Shown piece by piece: positions 18,831 to 26,627 of a stretch of 64,000 nucleotides of DNA. The DNA is taken from assembly GCF_000576555.1 (NCBI RefSeq), contig NZ_CP007145.1, forward strand, positions 4,176,501 through 4,240,500, read 5' to 3'. The notes beneath the pieces were generated by a model. It worked only from the letters and a program-made list of their open reading frames with translations. It made no database searches and had not been told where the DNA came from. Each line of letters opens with the position of its first letter. Within the stretch, counting starts at the first letter, position 1. The stretch comes from Hymenobacter swuensis DY53 (GTDB lineage: Bacteria > Bacteroidota > Bacteroidia > Cytophagales > Hymenobacteraceae). Position numbers and translations under genes: made by a program.

Positions 18831-19601
18831 GTGAAAACAACTACTGCGCTGCTTGCTCTAGCTACCCTGGCAACTCCAGCGGCTTGGGCTCAAACCAAAC
18901 CTAAACCCACCAGTAAGCCCGTCACCGCTACCGCCAGACCCGCCGGTTCAGGTGCTCCTAAGCCGGTGGTCAAACCTGTCGGATCGGTTAGACCTTCTCC
19001 GGCGGCTAAGCCTGCAGCCAAGCCGGTTCCAGCAGCCCCGGTAGCACAACCGGCTCCTACCTCCTCTGTGCAGACACAGAATGCAGTTGGTCTTTTCCGG
19101 AAGGGCACTACCATGGTGAATCTGGGCATTGGTTTGGGCTTAGGGTATGGATATGGCTTTGGCGGCTCGTTGAAATCGACACCAGCGGCGAGTCTGTCAC
19201 TCGAGAAAGGGATACTTGACGGGATAGGTCCCGGCGTAATTGGCATAGGTGGACTAATTGGGTACAAGGGGTACCATTACGACTATCCCGGCACCGACTA
19301 CAAGGCCCAATGGAACAACGTAATTATGCTGGTGCGCGGCACCTATCACTATGATCTGCTCCAGAACAACAAGCTGGATACCTACGCTGGGGTAAGCCTG
19401 GGGGTGCGTATTGAACGTTACAAAGACACGTATTATTCGGACGCCCTGGGTGGCCGCTATGACAACTCTTACGGCGGAGCCAATGCAGAAGCAGGAATTT
19501 TTATAGGTGCCCGTTATTTTCTGACGGACAACATTGGTGGGTTTGCAGAAGCCGGTTACGATATGAGCTACCTGAAACTAGGGCTGACAGCCCGGTTCTA
19601 A
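18831..19601 (+). CDS. Predicted outer-membrane beta-barrel protein with a Lys/Pro/Ala tether
   Basis: 256 residues. The signal peptide is followed by AWA|Q, so the mature end is probably Gln21. Residues 21-80 form a low-complexity basic tether with many KP, KPV and AAKP units. The rest alternates hydrophobic and polar residues in barrel-like strands (MVNLGIGLGLGYGYGFGG, YAGVSLGVRIERYK, AEAGIFIGARYF) and ends in the aromatic LKLGLTARF, as outer-membrane barrels do. It begins with GTG; no ATG gives an intact signal peptide. The tether could cross the periplasm or touch peptidoglycan, which is inference. I recognise no named family beyond a general outer-membrane beta-barrel. Confidence 0.75.
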   Translation: MKTTTALLALATLATPAAWAQTKPKPTSKPVTATARPAGSGAPKPVVKPVGSVRPSPAAKPAAKPVPAAPVAQPAPTSSVQTQNAVGLFRKGTTMVNLGIGLGLGYGYGFGGSLKSTPAASLSLEKGILDGIGPGVIGIGGLIGYKGYHYDYPGTDYKAQWNNVIMLVRGTYHYDLLQNNKLDTYAGVSLGVRIERYKDTYYSDALGGRYDNSYGGANAEAGIFIGARYFLTDNIGGFAEAGYDMSYLKLGLTARF

Positions 19602-19652
19602 GCTCGCCAAGCTGGCTGCTGCCTTTCATTTTCACATGCTGAGCCCGGGGCC

Positions 19653-19901
19653 ATGAAGATGCGCATTTACCTGTTATGCTCACTTTTGACGACGGCGCCA
19701 GGCTGCACTCATCTGCCGGACTCTGGCAGTGCGCAGCTGGAACTGGCAGCGGTACCCATCCGTAGCACAGATTCCCGTTCAGCTGCGCTACTGCACAAGG
19801 CCTGCCGACTTATGAAAGCTGATACCTTCCGCATAGTGACGGCGGCGAATCGGCCTGCCCGCCGGGAAATCTGGCCCAGCATGCCCCGCCCCCGCCACTG
19901 A
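19653..19901 (+). CDS. Small putative lipoprotein, possibly frameshifted
   Basis: 82 residues, MKMRIYLLCSLLTTAPGC and a short polar tail; Cys18 could be a lipobox Cys, though TAPGC is not ideal. The frame stops after PSMPRPRH. Another frame continues plausibly (LIYTLVTDTFFLRPSRGR and a few more residues) to about 19985, just before the terminator at 19981. A slip in the C-rich stretch near 19883-19897 could therefore have broken a gene of about 110 residues. I recognise no family. It may also be non-coding. Confidence 0.35.
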   Translation: MKMRIYLLCSLLTTAPGCTHLPDSGSAQLELAAVPIRSTDSRSAALLHKACRLMKADTFRIVTAANRPARREIWPSMPRPRH

Positions 19902-19980
19902 TCTATACGCTTGTTACCGATACTTTCTTTCTTCGGCCAAGCCGGGGGCGAACGGTGGCCCTGGTACTGCCGAAGAAACA

Positions 19981-20014
19981 AAAAGCCCCGGAGCGTTGCG
20001 CCGGGGCTTTTTTC
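19981..20014. terminator. Bidirectional intrinsic terminator
   Basis: AAAAGCCCCGG (19981-19991) pairs with CCGGGGCTTTT (20001-20011) around a nine-base loop and is followed by more T. It serves the minus-strand gene at 20032 and any plus-strand transcript from 19653. Confidence 0.85.
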
Positions 20015-20031
20015 TTTTGCTTACTCTGTGC

Positions 20032-20493
20032 TTAGAAAAACAGAAAGTGCTTTTTCTTTTTGTGGCTTAGCGGCTTGCCTTTGGGGTCCACAAAGCCGGC
20101 GGCCCGCGTCTGGCCGCGCTTCTGCCGGGCTGTGCCGATGCGGTTGTCTTTGAACTTACGCACCGCAAACCCACCCACGCCTTTTTCGAACTGCCGGGCC
20201 GGGCCAGCCGAGCGGCCAAAGCTGGTGTTGGCCGTACCCATTCCGGAGCGAGCTTCAAGCACTTCCATCTGCTGGTCGCGCTTTACTTCGTCGGGGTTCA
20301 TGCTCATACGGCGCTGCATGCGGGTAATATCCGTAGCCGAGGCTTTTCGGTTTTTGCGCAGACCTCCCTCATTTGCCCGTTGCAGCTGGCTTGGGTTATC
20401 GGCCCGGGCCGTGGCTGTGCTCTGGGCAGAGGCAACAGAGGCAGTCAGCAGGCCGGCAGCGGCAATGACCAAAGCAGAAAGCAACTTCTTCAT
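20032..20493 (-). CDS. Small basic secreted protein of unknown function
   Basis: 153 residues with signal peptide MKKLLSALVIAAAGLLTASV and cleavage at ASA|Q (Gln24). The mature part is rich in Arg, Lys and Gln, has no hydrophobic segment, and ends in a run of Lys followed by HFLFF. An RMQRRMSMNPDEVKRDQQ stretch could be helical. I recognise no domain. ATG 20493 is chosen because it begins the signal peptide; the upstream open frame to 20595 looks like untranslated leader. A near-consensus TACCTTTA box lies at 20582-20589. The high charge suggests binding to an acidic surface polymer or nucleic acid, but that is speculation. Confidence 0.7.
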   Translation of the reverse strand: MKKLLSALVIAAAGLLTASVASAQSTATARADNPSQLQRANEGGLRKNRKASATDITRMQRRMSMNPDEVKRDQQMEVLEARSGMGTANTSFGRSAGPARQFEKGVGGFAVRKFKDNRIGTARQKRGQTRAAGFVDPKGKPLSHKKKKHFLFF

Positions 20494-20601
20494 AGGAGGA
20501 AAAAAAGCAAGATTCCAGAGGCAAGCACTCGTTGTGCGTAGTCCGTAAAGGGGTTGATTTGTGCGCTCAACGGATAGCAGATAAAGGTAGTTCAAATTAA
20601 G

Positions 20602-21597
20602 CTAAAACTTGTAAGTCAAGCCGATACCCAAGGTTTCCTTAAACTGAATCCGACGGCCCCGGTCATCGGGAATACCATCCTCATTACGGTCCAGCGGCAC
20701 CAGAATATCGTCGTCGTACACCAGCAGCGTGGTGACGCTGGCACTGACGAACCTATTGACTTTGAAGTCAATCAGATTCTCCCAGTTCACATCGATATTC
20801 TGCGGATTGTGGAAGTAGTTGCTGAACAGTTCGAGCTTGGTATTATAGGTGATGTTAGGCCCCAGTACGTGGCGGTAGCGGGCATTGAGGTAGGCCCCCA
20901 ACTCCTCACGCAGCCGTTCCCCGGTACCCGGTATCGGCATGCCGTCGGCATTAAGCCGGGCCCCGCGTACGCCAAAAGAACCCGCATCAGCCAAGCCCTG
21001 ATCAGCAACTACGGTAAACTTACCTGTGGCAGGTGAGAGTAGGAGCGAAAAATCGGTATTGGGGCGGTATTCAATGCCCAATGATGCCAGAATGTAGGCG
21101 GGCGCAAAAAACGTCGACAGTAGAGAGTCGGGCTTGTCGAAGGCTTTGGTAGGCGTGAGTTGGGTTTTAAGGTTCACCTGGGCCGCATACGACAACGTTT
21201 CGGTGAACTGCCGGGCATAGCGGCCGTTGAGTTCCAAACGGTCGTCGTTTTTGCGCAGGCGGCTTTTTCCGGCCTTCAGTAACCCATACACGAAGTTGCC
21301 GGCTAGGTCGAAGGTATGCTCCGGGCCCCGGTAGTGCAGAAACACATTGCCGGATGCCAGCAACGACAACGAGCTTTGGCCGCCAGGAGCCCAGTTGCGC
21401 AAACTTACCTGGCTGAAATTGAGTGTCCCGGCGCCGCCGCGTCGCCAGCCGCGCACGGTATCTACCTCGGCGGATATTTTGTAAGTCGGCAAAGGGGTGG
21501 GAACTCGGTTGGGCGCATCATTCTGGGCATGGGCGCGCACCAAGGGCAGGGCCAGTAGCACCAGCGTGCTTAGGCGGAATAAATAGGAAGGAGGCAT
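20602..21597 (-). CDS. DUF3078 domain outer-membrane protein
   Basis: 331 residues with a signal peptide ending AHA|Q (Gln25). The DUF3078-type N-terminal part reads GWRRGGAGTLNFSQVSLRNW and then WAPGGQSSLSLLASG, followed by alternating strands and an aromatic C-terminus (GIGLTYKF) typical of outer-membrane barrels. The family is common in Bacteroidota and has no assigned biochemical role that I know of. I chose ATG 21597; an in-frame ATG at 21615 adds six residues and is also possible. An acidic loop near the end, RNEDGIPDDRG, looks calcium-binding-like. The gene lies downstream of mscL on the same strand but is separated by a terminator. Confidence 0.8.
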   Translation of the reverse strand: MPPSYLFRLSTLVLLALPLVRAHAQNDAPNRVPTPLPTYKISAEVDTVRGWRRGGAGTLNFSQVSLRNWAPGGQSSLSLLASGNVFLHYRGPEHTFDLAGNFVYGLLKAGKSRLRKNDDRLELNGRYARQFTETLSYAAQVNLKTQLTPTKAFDKPDSLLSTFFAPAYILASLGIEYRPNTDFSLLLSPATGKFTVVADQGLADAGSFGVRGARLNADGMPIPGTGERLREELGAYLNARYRHVLGPNITYNTKLELFSNYFHNPQNIDVNWENLIDFKVNRFVSASVTTLLVYDDDILVPLDRNEDGIPDDRGRRIQFKETLGIGLTYKF

Positions 21598-21619
21598 GGG
21601 CAGTGAAGGTGACATAAGA

Positions 21620-21658
21620 AAGCCGGCTCCCATTCAGCGCACTGAACAGAAGCCGGCC
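21620..21658 (-). terminator. Terminator after mscL
   Basis: Outer arms GCCGGCT (21622-21628) and AGCCGGC (21651-21657) and inner arms TCAG/CTGA (21634-21637, 21642-21645) form an interrupted hairpin, followed on the minus strand by TTTCTT. It lies just after the mscL stop. Confidence 0.6.
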
Positions 21659-21678
21659 AAAACTACGCGTGGCGGCTA

Positions 21679-22101
21679 CTACGCGCGGCTGCGCAAGGCG
21701 TCCCGGATTTCTATCAGCAGGGCTTGGTCCTTGGTCGGGCCAGGCTCGGTTACCACCACTTCCTGGGGCTTTTTGAAGCGGTTAGCCAGTTTCACAATCC
21801 AGAAAATAGCAAAGGCCATCAGCAGGAAGGTGATTACGGCATTAAGGAACAGGCCGTAGTTAATAGTAGCGGCTTTGGCGTCCTGGGCAGCTTTTAGGGA
21901 GTTATAGGTATTCCCATCGAGGGCCAAATACCATTCCTTAAAATCCAGGCCACCTGTCATGAGCGTCAATACAGGCATCAGGATGTCATCCGTGAGCGAC
22001 GTGACAATTTTGCCGAAAGCTCCGCCGATGATAACGCCTACTGCCAGATCGAGCACGTTACCCTTGGAGATAAACTCTTTGAATTCGGAGACAAAACCCA
22101 T
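21679..22101 (-). CDS. mscL: Large-conductance mechanosensitive channel MscL
   Basis: 140 residues, normal for MscL. It forms an inner-membrane pentamer that opens under hypo-osmotic stress. The amphipathic N-terminus [19 protein letters not shown] leads into TM1 ([20 protein letters not shown]), then a periplasmic loop, TM2 ([19 protein letters not shown]) and a charged C-terminal helix. ATG 22101 is the conserved start; the frame remains open upstream to 22179 without family similarity. It is transcribed divergently from the enoyl-CoA hydratase gene. Confidence 0.96.
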   Translation of the reverse strand: MGFVSEFKEFISKGNVLDLAVGVIIGGAFGKIVTSLTDDILMPVLTLMTGGLDFKEWYLALDGNTYNSLKAAQDAKAATINYGLFLNAVITFLLMAFAIFWIVKLANRFKKPQEVVVTEPGPTKDQALLIEIRDALRSRA

Positions 22102-22314
22102 GTTTTGGAAGTGTTTGAAAATGAGAGAGAAAAGGTACAGACGGGTAAATATAGAAATTTCCGCATCTGATGCCAGCATTTCGCTAACGGCAGCAAAAGT
22201 GCTGCTCCTGGCCAGTAACTATTCTCGGTTTTCGCTTAACCTGCTCCATTGCCTGTTGAGTTGCGGCCGAAACACGCCGACCCGTATTAGCCAGTCGTAC
22301 GCGCCAATTCATTC

Positions 22315-22322
22315 TATATTTG
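22315..22322 (+). promoter_or_regulatory. -7 box (TAnnTTTG) of the enoyl-CoA hydratase gene
   Basis: TATATTTG followed by C, 31 bases before the ATG at 22354. No -33 TTG at the expected spacing. Confidence 0.6.
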
Positions 22323-22324
22323 CC

Positions 22325-22353
22325 GCCACTACCATCCCACGCCACTACCATCC
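22325..22353 (+). repeat. Tandem 13-bp direct repeat in a 5' leader
   Basis: GCCACTACCATCC occurs at 22325-22337 and 22341-22353 (period 16), the second copy ending exactly before the ATG of the enoyl-CoA hydratase gene. Confidence 0.75.
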
Positions 22354-23142
22354 ATGACCACGTTCACCAATCTTCTTTACCAGCCGGAACCGGAAACCGG
22401 TTTGCTCACCATCACCATCAACCGTCCCGACAAGCTGAATGCCCTTAATGCGGCTACGATTGAGGAAATCCGGGCGGCCGTACAGCTGGGCCTCGATGAT
22501 GCCACGGTGCGCGGTATTATCCTGACGGGCAGCGGCGAAAAGTCGTTTGTGGCCGGGGCCGATATTGCCGAGCTGACGAAACTGGACGACGTATCGGGCC
22601 GCCGGGCTGCCTTGCAGGGCCAGGAGGCCTTCAGCCTGATTGAGCGCAGTCCTAAGCCGGTTATTGCCGCCGTTAATGGCTTTGCGTTGGGCGGCGGCTG
22701 CGAGTTGGCCATGGCCTGCCACATGCGCATTGCCGCCGAAAATGCCCGCTTCGGCCAGCCCGAGGTGAACCTGGGCCTGGTGCCCGGCTATGGCGGCACT
22801 CAGCGGCTCACCCAGCTTATCGGCAAAGGCAAAGCCATTGAGCTGCTGCTAACGGCCGACATGATTAAGGCTGATGAAGCCTTGCGTCTGGGTTTGGTGA
22901 ACCACATGGTTCCTCAGGCCGAGCTGCTCACTTTCACGCGCCAGTTGCTGCTGCGCATCCTCACCAAAGCCCCTATTGCCGTGGGGCTGTGCCTAGACGC
23001 GGTGAATGCCTACTTCGACAAAAGCCGGGACGGTTACCAGGCCGAGGCCGACGCTTTTGCCCGCTGCTTCGCCTCCGCCGACTTTAAAGAGGGCACTACG
23101 GCCTTCCTGGAGAAGCGTCCGGCAACGTTTCGGGGGAATTAG
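22354..23142 (+). CDS. Enoyl-CoA hydratase/isomerase (crotonase family)
   Basis: 262 residues, a single crotonase domain. Both acid/base glutamates of true hydratases are present: Glu117 in GGGCELAM and Glu137 in FGQPEVNLG. The oxyanion-hole segments are FVAGADIAEL and FALGGG. It should therefore hydrate trans-2-enoyl-CoA in beta-oxidation or a related pathway; crotonyl-CoA and short chains are the usual substrates, but the chain length cannot be read here. The ATG is preceded by a -7 box 31 bases upstream and a tandem repeat. No other fatty-acid genes are nearby, so it is probably expressed alone. Confidence 0.93.
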   Translation: MTTFTNLLYQPEPETGLLTITINRPDKLNALNAATIEEIRAAVQLGLDDATVRGIILTGSGEKSFVAGADIAELTKLDDVSGRRAALQGQEAFSLIERSPKPVIAAVNGFALGGGCELAMACHMRIAAENARFGQPEVNLGLVPGYGGTQRLTQLIGKGKAIELLLTADMIKADEALRLGLVNHMVPQAELLTFTRQLLLRILTKAPIAVGLCLDAVNAYFDKSRDGYQAEADAFARCFASADFKEGTTAFLEKRPATFRGN

Positions 23143-23259
23143 AAATTGAGAAGTAAGAATGAAAACTCACTACGTGCCGCGTCTTATCCGCTGATGCTTC
23201 CGGCTTGGTTATTTCATTTCTTAACCTTCCAGTTTTCAATTCTTACTTCCCAATTCTTA
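23138..23259. repeat. Imperfect 26-bp inverted repeat in an intergenic region
   Basis: The AT-rich tract just after the enoyl-CoA hydratase stop (about 23142-23167) is nearly the reverse complement of 23231-23256, sharing GAAGTAAGAAT and GAAAACT. About 63 bases separate the arms. Confidence 0.6.
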
Positions 23260-23270
23260 TAGTAACCTGC

Positions 23271-24770
23271 ATGAGTATTGCCAAACGGCTGGCTTCGCAA
23301 ACGGCCATTTATGGCGTGAGCAGCATTGTGGGTCGCGTGCTGAACACGCTGCTGGTACCGGTGTACACGGGGCGGTTTGCGGCGGCGCAGTATGGTATCG
23401 TCACGGGGCTGTACGCCTACGTGTCGTTTCTGAACGTGCTGTTCACCTACGGCATGGAAACCACCTATTTCCGCTTTGCCAACCGTCCCGGCACTGATCG
23501 GCAGGACCTGTACAACCGGGTAATGACGCTGCTGCTCATTTCCAGTGCGGTGCTTACGCTGGGGCTGGCTCTACTGGCCCGGCCCCTGATGAGTCTGCTG
23601 GCCCTGCCCCCCGGCCACGAGCGGTACGCCGTCTGGATTGCGGCCATTCTGGGGCTGGATGCGCTGGCGGCCATTCCGTTTGCCCGGCTGCGGCTGGAGA
23701 ACAAGGCCCGTAAGTTTGCCGCCATTCGGTTGGCTAATATCCTGCTGAACGTAGGACTGAACCTGTTTTTCATCGTCCTCTGCCCCGATGTGCTGGCCGG
23801 TAAATACCTAAGCGGGCTACGGCCCTTGGTGGAAATGGTGTATGACCCCACAGTGGGTGTGGGCTACGTGTTTCTATCGAATCTGGCGGCCTCGGGCTTT
23901 ACGCTGCTGCTGCTGGGCCGGGAACTGCTGGACATCCGCCTCCGCCTGCGCTTGGAGCCGTTGCGGCCCTTGTTGAAATACGCCTACCCTATTATGCTCA
24001 TGGGCTTGGCCGGCATGGTAAACGAAACGCTGGACAGAATTCTGCTGCCCCGCTGGCTGCCCCAAGGATTCTACCCCGGCCAAAGTAACCTGGCGGCGGT
24101 GGGCGTGTACGGCGCCTGCTATAAAATCAGCATTCTGATGAGCCTCGTGATTCAAGCCTTCCGGTATGCTGCCGAACCGTTCTTTTTCGCTCAGAGCACC
24201 GATAAAAACTCGCCCCGCACCTTTGCCCTGGTGCTCAAGTGGTTTACGCTGTGCTGCGCCATGCTGTTTGTGGGCGTGAGCGTGAACGTAGATCTGGTAG
24301 CGAAAGTATTCCTGCAACGACCCGAATACCTGCAGGGGCTACGCGTGGTGCCGGTGCTGCTGCTGGCCAACCTGTTTTTGGGCGTGTATTGGAACCTCTC
24401 GGTGTGGTTTAAGCTCACCGACAAAACCTATTACGGCACCTACCTGGGCTTTGCCGGCGCGGTCCTCACCGTGGCCCTCAACTTCCTGCTGATTCCGGTG
24501 CTGGGCTACATGGGCTCGGCCCTGGCTACGCTGGCCTGCTACTTCATGATGGCAGCTTTGTGCTGGTGGCTGGGTGAGCGGCACTTTCCGGTACCCTACC
24601 CCGTGACCCGTTTGCTGCTGTGGCTGGCCGTGGCCGTGGGGGTAGTGGCCCTGAGCTGGCTGGTGCCGGTAGCCGAAGGCTGGCCGCGCTACGGCTTTCA
24701 CGCGCTGCTTACACTGGGCTTTGTGGGCTTGGTAGCCGCCGTGGAAGGCCGCCGCCTGCGCACCATCTGA
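23271..24770 (+). CDS. Oligosaccharide flippase / polysaccharide biosynthesis membrane protein (MOP superfamily, Wzx-like)
   Basis: 499 residues with about 14 hydrophobic segments across the whole length. The N-terminus MSIAKRLASQTAIYGVSSIV and the segment PVYTGRFAAAQYGIVTGLYA are typical of Wzx-type flippases, which move lipid-linked sugar units across the inner membrane. The ATG at 23271 is chosen over an in-frame start at 23205 that lies in the repeat-rich intergenic tract. It is followed on the same strand by dut and a sugar nucleotidyltransferase, fitting a surface-glycan role. The exact glycan is unknown. Confidence 0.88.
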   Translation: MSIAKRLASQTAIYGVSSIVGRVLNTLLVPVYTGRFAAAQYGIVTGLYAYVSFLNVLFTYGMETTYFRFANRPGTDRQDLYNRVMTLLLISSAVLTLGLALLARPLMSLLALPPGHERYAVWIAAILGLDALAAIPFARLRLENKARKFAAIRLANILLNVGLNLFFIVLCPDVLAGKYLSGLRPLVEMVYDPTVGVGYVFLSNLAASGFTLLLLGRELLDIRLRLRLEPLRPLLKYAYPIMLMGLAGMVNETLDRILLPRWLPQGFYPGQSNLAAVGVYGACYKISILMSLVIQAFRYAAEPFFFAQSTDKNSPRTFALVLKWFTLCCAMLFVGVSVNVDLVAKVFLQRPEYLQGLRVVPVLLLANLFLGVYWNLSVWFKLTDKTYYGTYLGFAGAVLTVALNFLLIPVLGYMGSALATLACYFMMAALCWWLGERHFPVPYPVTRLLLWLAVAVGVVALSWLVPVAEGWPRYGFHALLTLGFVGLVAAVEGRRLRTI

Positions 24771-24902
24771 TTTGCGTATTTCACCAAACGAAGCCGTAAA
24801 ATTCCGCTAGATTGGCTCACTTTTCAAGATAACTCCCAGCGGAATCATCCATATTTTCCTCGCCAAACGGCAAATTTCCTCGTCGCCGGAAGCACATCTT
24901 TT

Positions 24903-24910
24903 TACCTTTG
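24903..24910 (+). promoter_or_regulatory. -7 box (TAnnTTTG) of dut
   Basis: TACCTTTG followed by C, 31 bases before the ATG at 24942. No matching -33 TTG. Confidence 0.6.
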
Positions 24911-24941
24911 CCAGCGGCAACTGCCTGTGGCCCTTTCTCTC

Positions 24942-25376
24942 ATGCTGATTCCCGTCATTAACCAATCCAGGCACCCGCTACCGGAATACCAGACGGCCCA
25001 CGCGGCCGGAATGGATGTGCGCGCCAACCTCCCCGAGTCGGTTACGTTGAAGCCCCTGCAACGTGCCCTTATTCCGACGGGCCTGTTTCTGGAAATTCCA
25101 GTCGGGTACGAAATGCAGGTGCGGCCTCGTAGTGGGCTGGCCTTCAAGCACGGGATTGGCCTAGTCAACAGTCCTGGTACCATCGACGCCGATTACCGCG
25201 GGGAGCTGAAAGTGCTTCTGGTGAATCTGTCGGATCAGGAGTTCGTAGTACAGGATGGAGAGCGTATTGCGCAACTGGTAGTAGCGCGCCACGAAACCGT
25301 AACCTGGCAACCCGCTGCCGTCCTTTCCGACACCCAGCGCGGTAGTGGCGGCTATGGTAGCACCGGCGTACAATGA
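24942..25376 (+). CDS. dut: Deoxyuridine 5'-triphosphate nucleotidohydrolase (dUTPase)
   Basis: 144 residues, the normal size for trimeric dUTPase. It hydrolyses dUTP to dUMP and pyrophosphate, limiting uracil in DNA. All five motifs are visible: AGMDVRA, RPRSG, the [11 protein letters not shown] stretch, ERIAQLVV and the C-terminal [10 protein letters not shown] arm that closes the site. I chose ATG 24942, which leads into the conserved [15 protein letters not shown]; an in-frame GTG at 24927 would add five residues. The -7 box at 24903-24910 supports transcription starting here rather than in the flippase gene. Confidence 0.96.
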   Translation: MLIPVINQSRHPLPEYQTAHAAGMDVRANLPESVTLKPLQRALIPTGLFLEIPVGYEMQVRPRSGLAFKHGIGLVNSPGTIDADYRGELKVLLVNLSDQEFVVQDGERIAQLVVARHETVTWQPAAVLSDTQRGSGGYGSTGVQ

Positions 25377-25500
25377 AAAGCTGGGTGTATCGGCTGAACG
25401 TTGAATCGTATTCGTCTTCTCTTTTCCGGCCTCAATTTTCAGCTGTTCTTTCTCCACTCTGCCTTTCCACTCAACAGTCAACTCTCAACCTTCCCATTTT

Positions 25501-26511
25501 ATGAAAATTATCGTCCCGATGGCTGGCATGGGTAAGCGCATGCGCCCCCACACGCTTACCGTTCCCAAGCCCCTCATTCCCATTGCCGGTAAGCCCATTG
25601 TGCGGCGTTTGGTAGAAGATATTGCCAAGGTATGCGGTGAGCCGGTGGAGGAAGTGGCCTTTATCATCGGGCGTTTCGGTAGCGAAGTAGAGCAAAGCCT
25701 GATCAAAATTGCCGAGTCGGTGGGCGCGAAAGGCACCATTCATTACCAGGATGAGCCGCTGGGTACGGCCCACGCCATCTTGTGCGCACAGTCGGCCCTG
25801 GATGGCCCAGTGGTTGTTGCCTTTGCCGACACCCTGTTCAAAGCCGATTTCATCCTCGACTCCTCGGCTGAGGGCACCATCTGGGTGCAGCGCGTGGATG
25901 ACCCCAAGCCCTTCGGTGTAGTGAAGCTCAACGAGCAGGGCCAGATTACCGACTTCGTTGAGAAGCCACAGGAGTTTGTATCGGATCTGGCCATCATCGG
26001 CATCTACTACTTCAAAGACGGTGAGTATTTGCGTAGTGAGTTGCAGTACCTGCTCGATAACGACATCAAAGACAAAGGCGAGTACCAACTCACCAATGCC
26101 CTTGAAAACATGAAGAACAAGGGTACCAGCTTCGTACCCGGCCGGGTAACCGAGTGGCTCGACTGCGGCAATAAGGATGCTACCGTCTTCACCAACCAAC
26201 GCTACCTGGAATACCTGCAGGAGCGCGGTGAGAAGCTGGTGGCCGAATCCGCCAAAGTCACCAATTCCGTACTTATTCCGCCGGTATATATCGGGGAGGG
26301 CGTTATCATTACCGACTCGGTGGTGGGGCCGCACGTTTCCTTGGGCGACCATACCAACGTGCGCCATTCCGTCGTTTCCAACTCCATTGTGCAGCAGTCG
26401 GCCTCGGTATTGCACGCCAACATCAGCAATTCGATGATTGGCAGCCATGCCACCGTGGCCAGTCAGCCTAACGATTTGAGCGTGGGCGACTACAACACGC
26501 TGCGCGTGTGA
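25501..26511 (+). CDS. Sugar-1-phosphate nucleotidyltransferase (NTP transferase with C-terminal left-handed beta-helix)
   Basis: 336 residues. The N-terminal Rossmann-like domain shows the activated-sugar signature PMAGMGKRMRP and PKPLIPIAGKPI; FADTL supplies the metal Asp. Further conserved parts are DDPKPFGVVKL, VEKP and EWLDCGN. Hexapeptide-type repeats follow (about 255-330: YIGEGVIITDSVVGPHVSLG). It should form a nucleoside-diphosphate sugar from a sugar-1-phosphate and NTP; the glucose-1-phosphate thymidylyl/uridylyl group is closest by motif. The location between a flippase gene and envelope genes fits surface-glycan precursor synthesis. The start ATG 25501 is immediately before the first strand. 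Confidence 0.9.
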   Translation: MKIIVPMAGMGKRMRPHTLTVPKPLIPIAGKPIVRRLVEDIAKVCGEPVEEVAFIIGRFGSEVEQSLIKIAESVGAKGTIHYQDEPLGTAHAILCAQSALDGPVVVAFADTLFKADFILDSSAEGTIWVQRVDDPKPFGVVKLNEQGQITDFVEKPQEFVSDLAIIGIYYFKDGEYLRSELQYLLDNDIKDKGEYQLTNALENMKNKGTSFVPGRVTEWLDCGNKDATVFTNQRYLEYLQERGEKLVAESAKVTNSVLIPPVYIGEGVIITDSVVGPHVSLGDHTNVRHSVVSNSIVQQSASVLHANISNSMIGSHATVASQPNDLSVGDYNTLRV

Positions 26512-26537
26512 TATTTTTGCGTCGCCTGACGTTTCAG

Positions 26538-26618
26538 TAGCGCGGACCTTTGTCGGGTTCCGGCGTGTTGGGGTTAGGTTTCCTGGTTTCCAACTCGCGG
26601 GCCGCAGGGTCCGCGCTA
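26538..26618. repeat. 11-bp perfect inverted repeat, 59 bases apart
   Basis: TAGCGCGGACC (26538-26548) and GGTCCGCGCTA (26608-26618) flank a GC-rich spacer directly upstream of the TPR gene. The layout resembles a small dispersed hairpin element. I noticed no second copy in the window. Confidence 0.6.
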
Positions 26619-26627
26619 GTATTTTCA

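Noticed and set aside
20493..20510. TCCTCC as a Shine-Dalgarno site before the basic secreted gene
   Set aside because: On the mRNA the sequence is the complement of a Shine-Dalgarno core, so it would not pair with 16S RNA.
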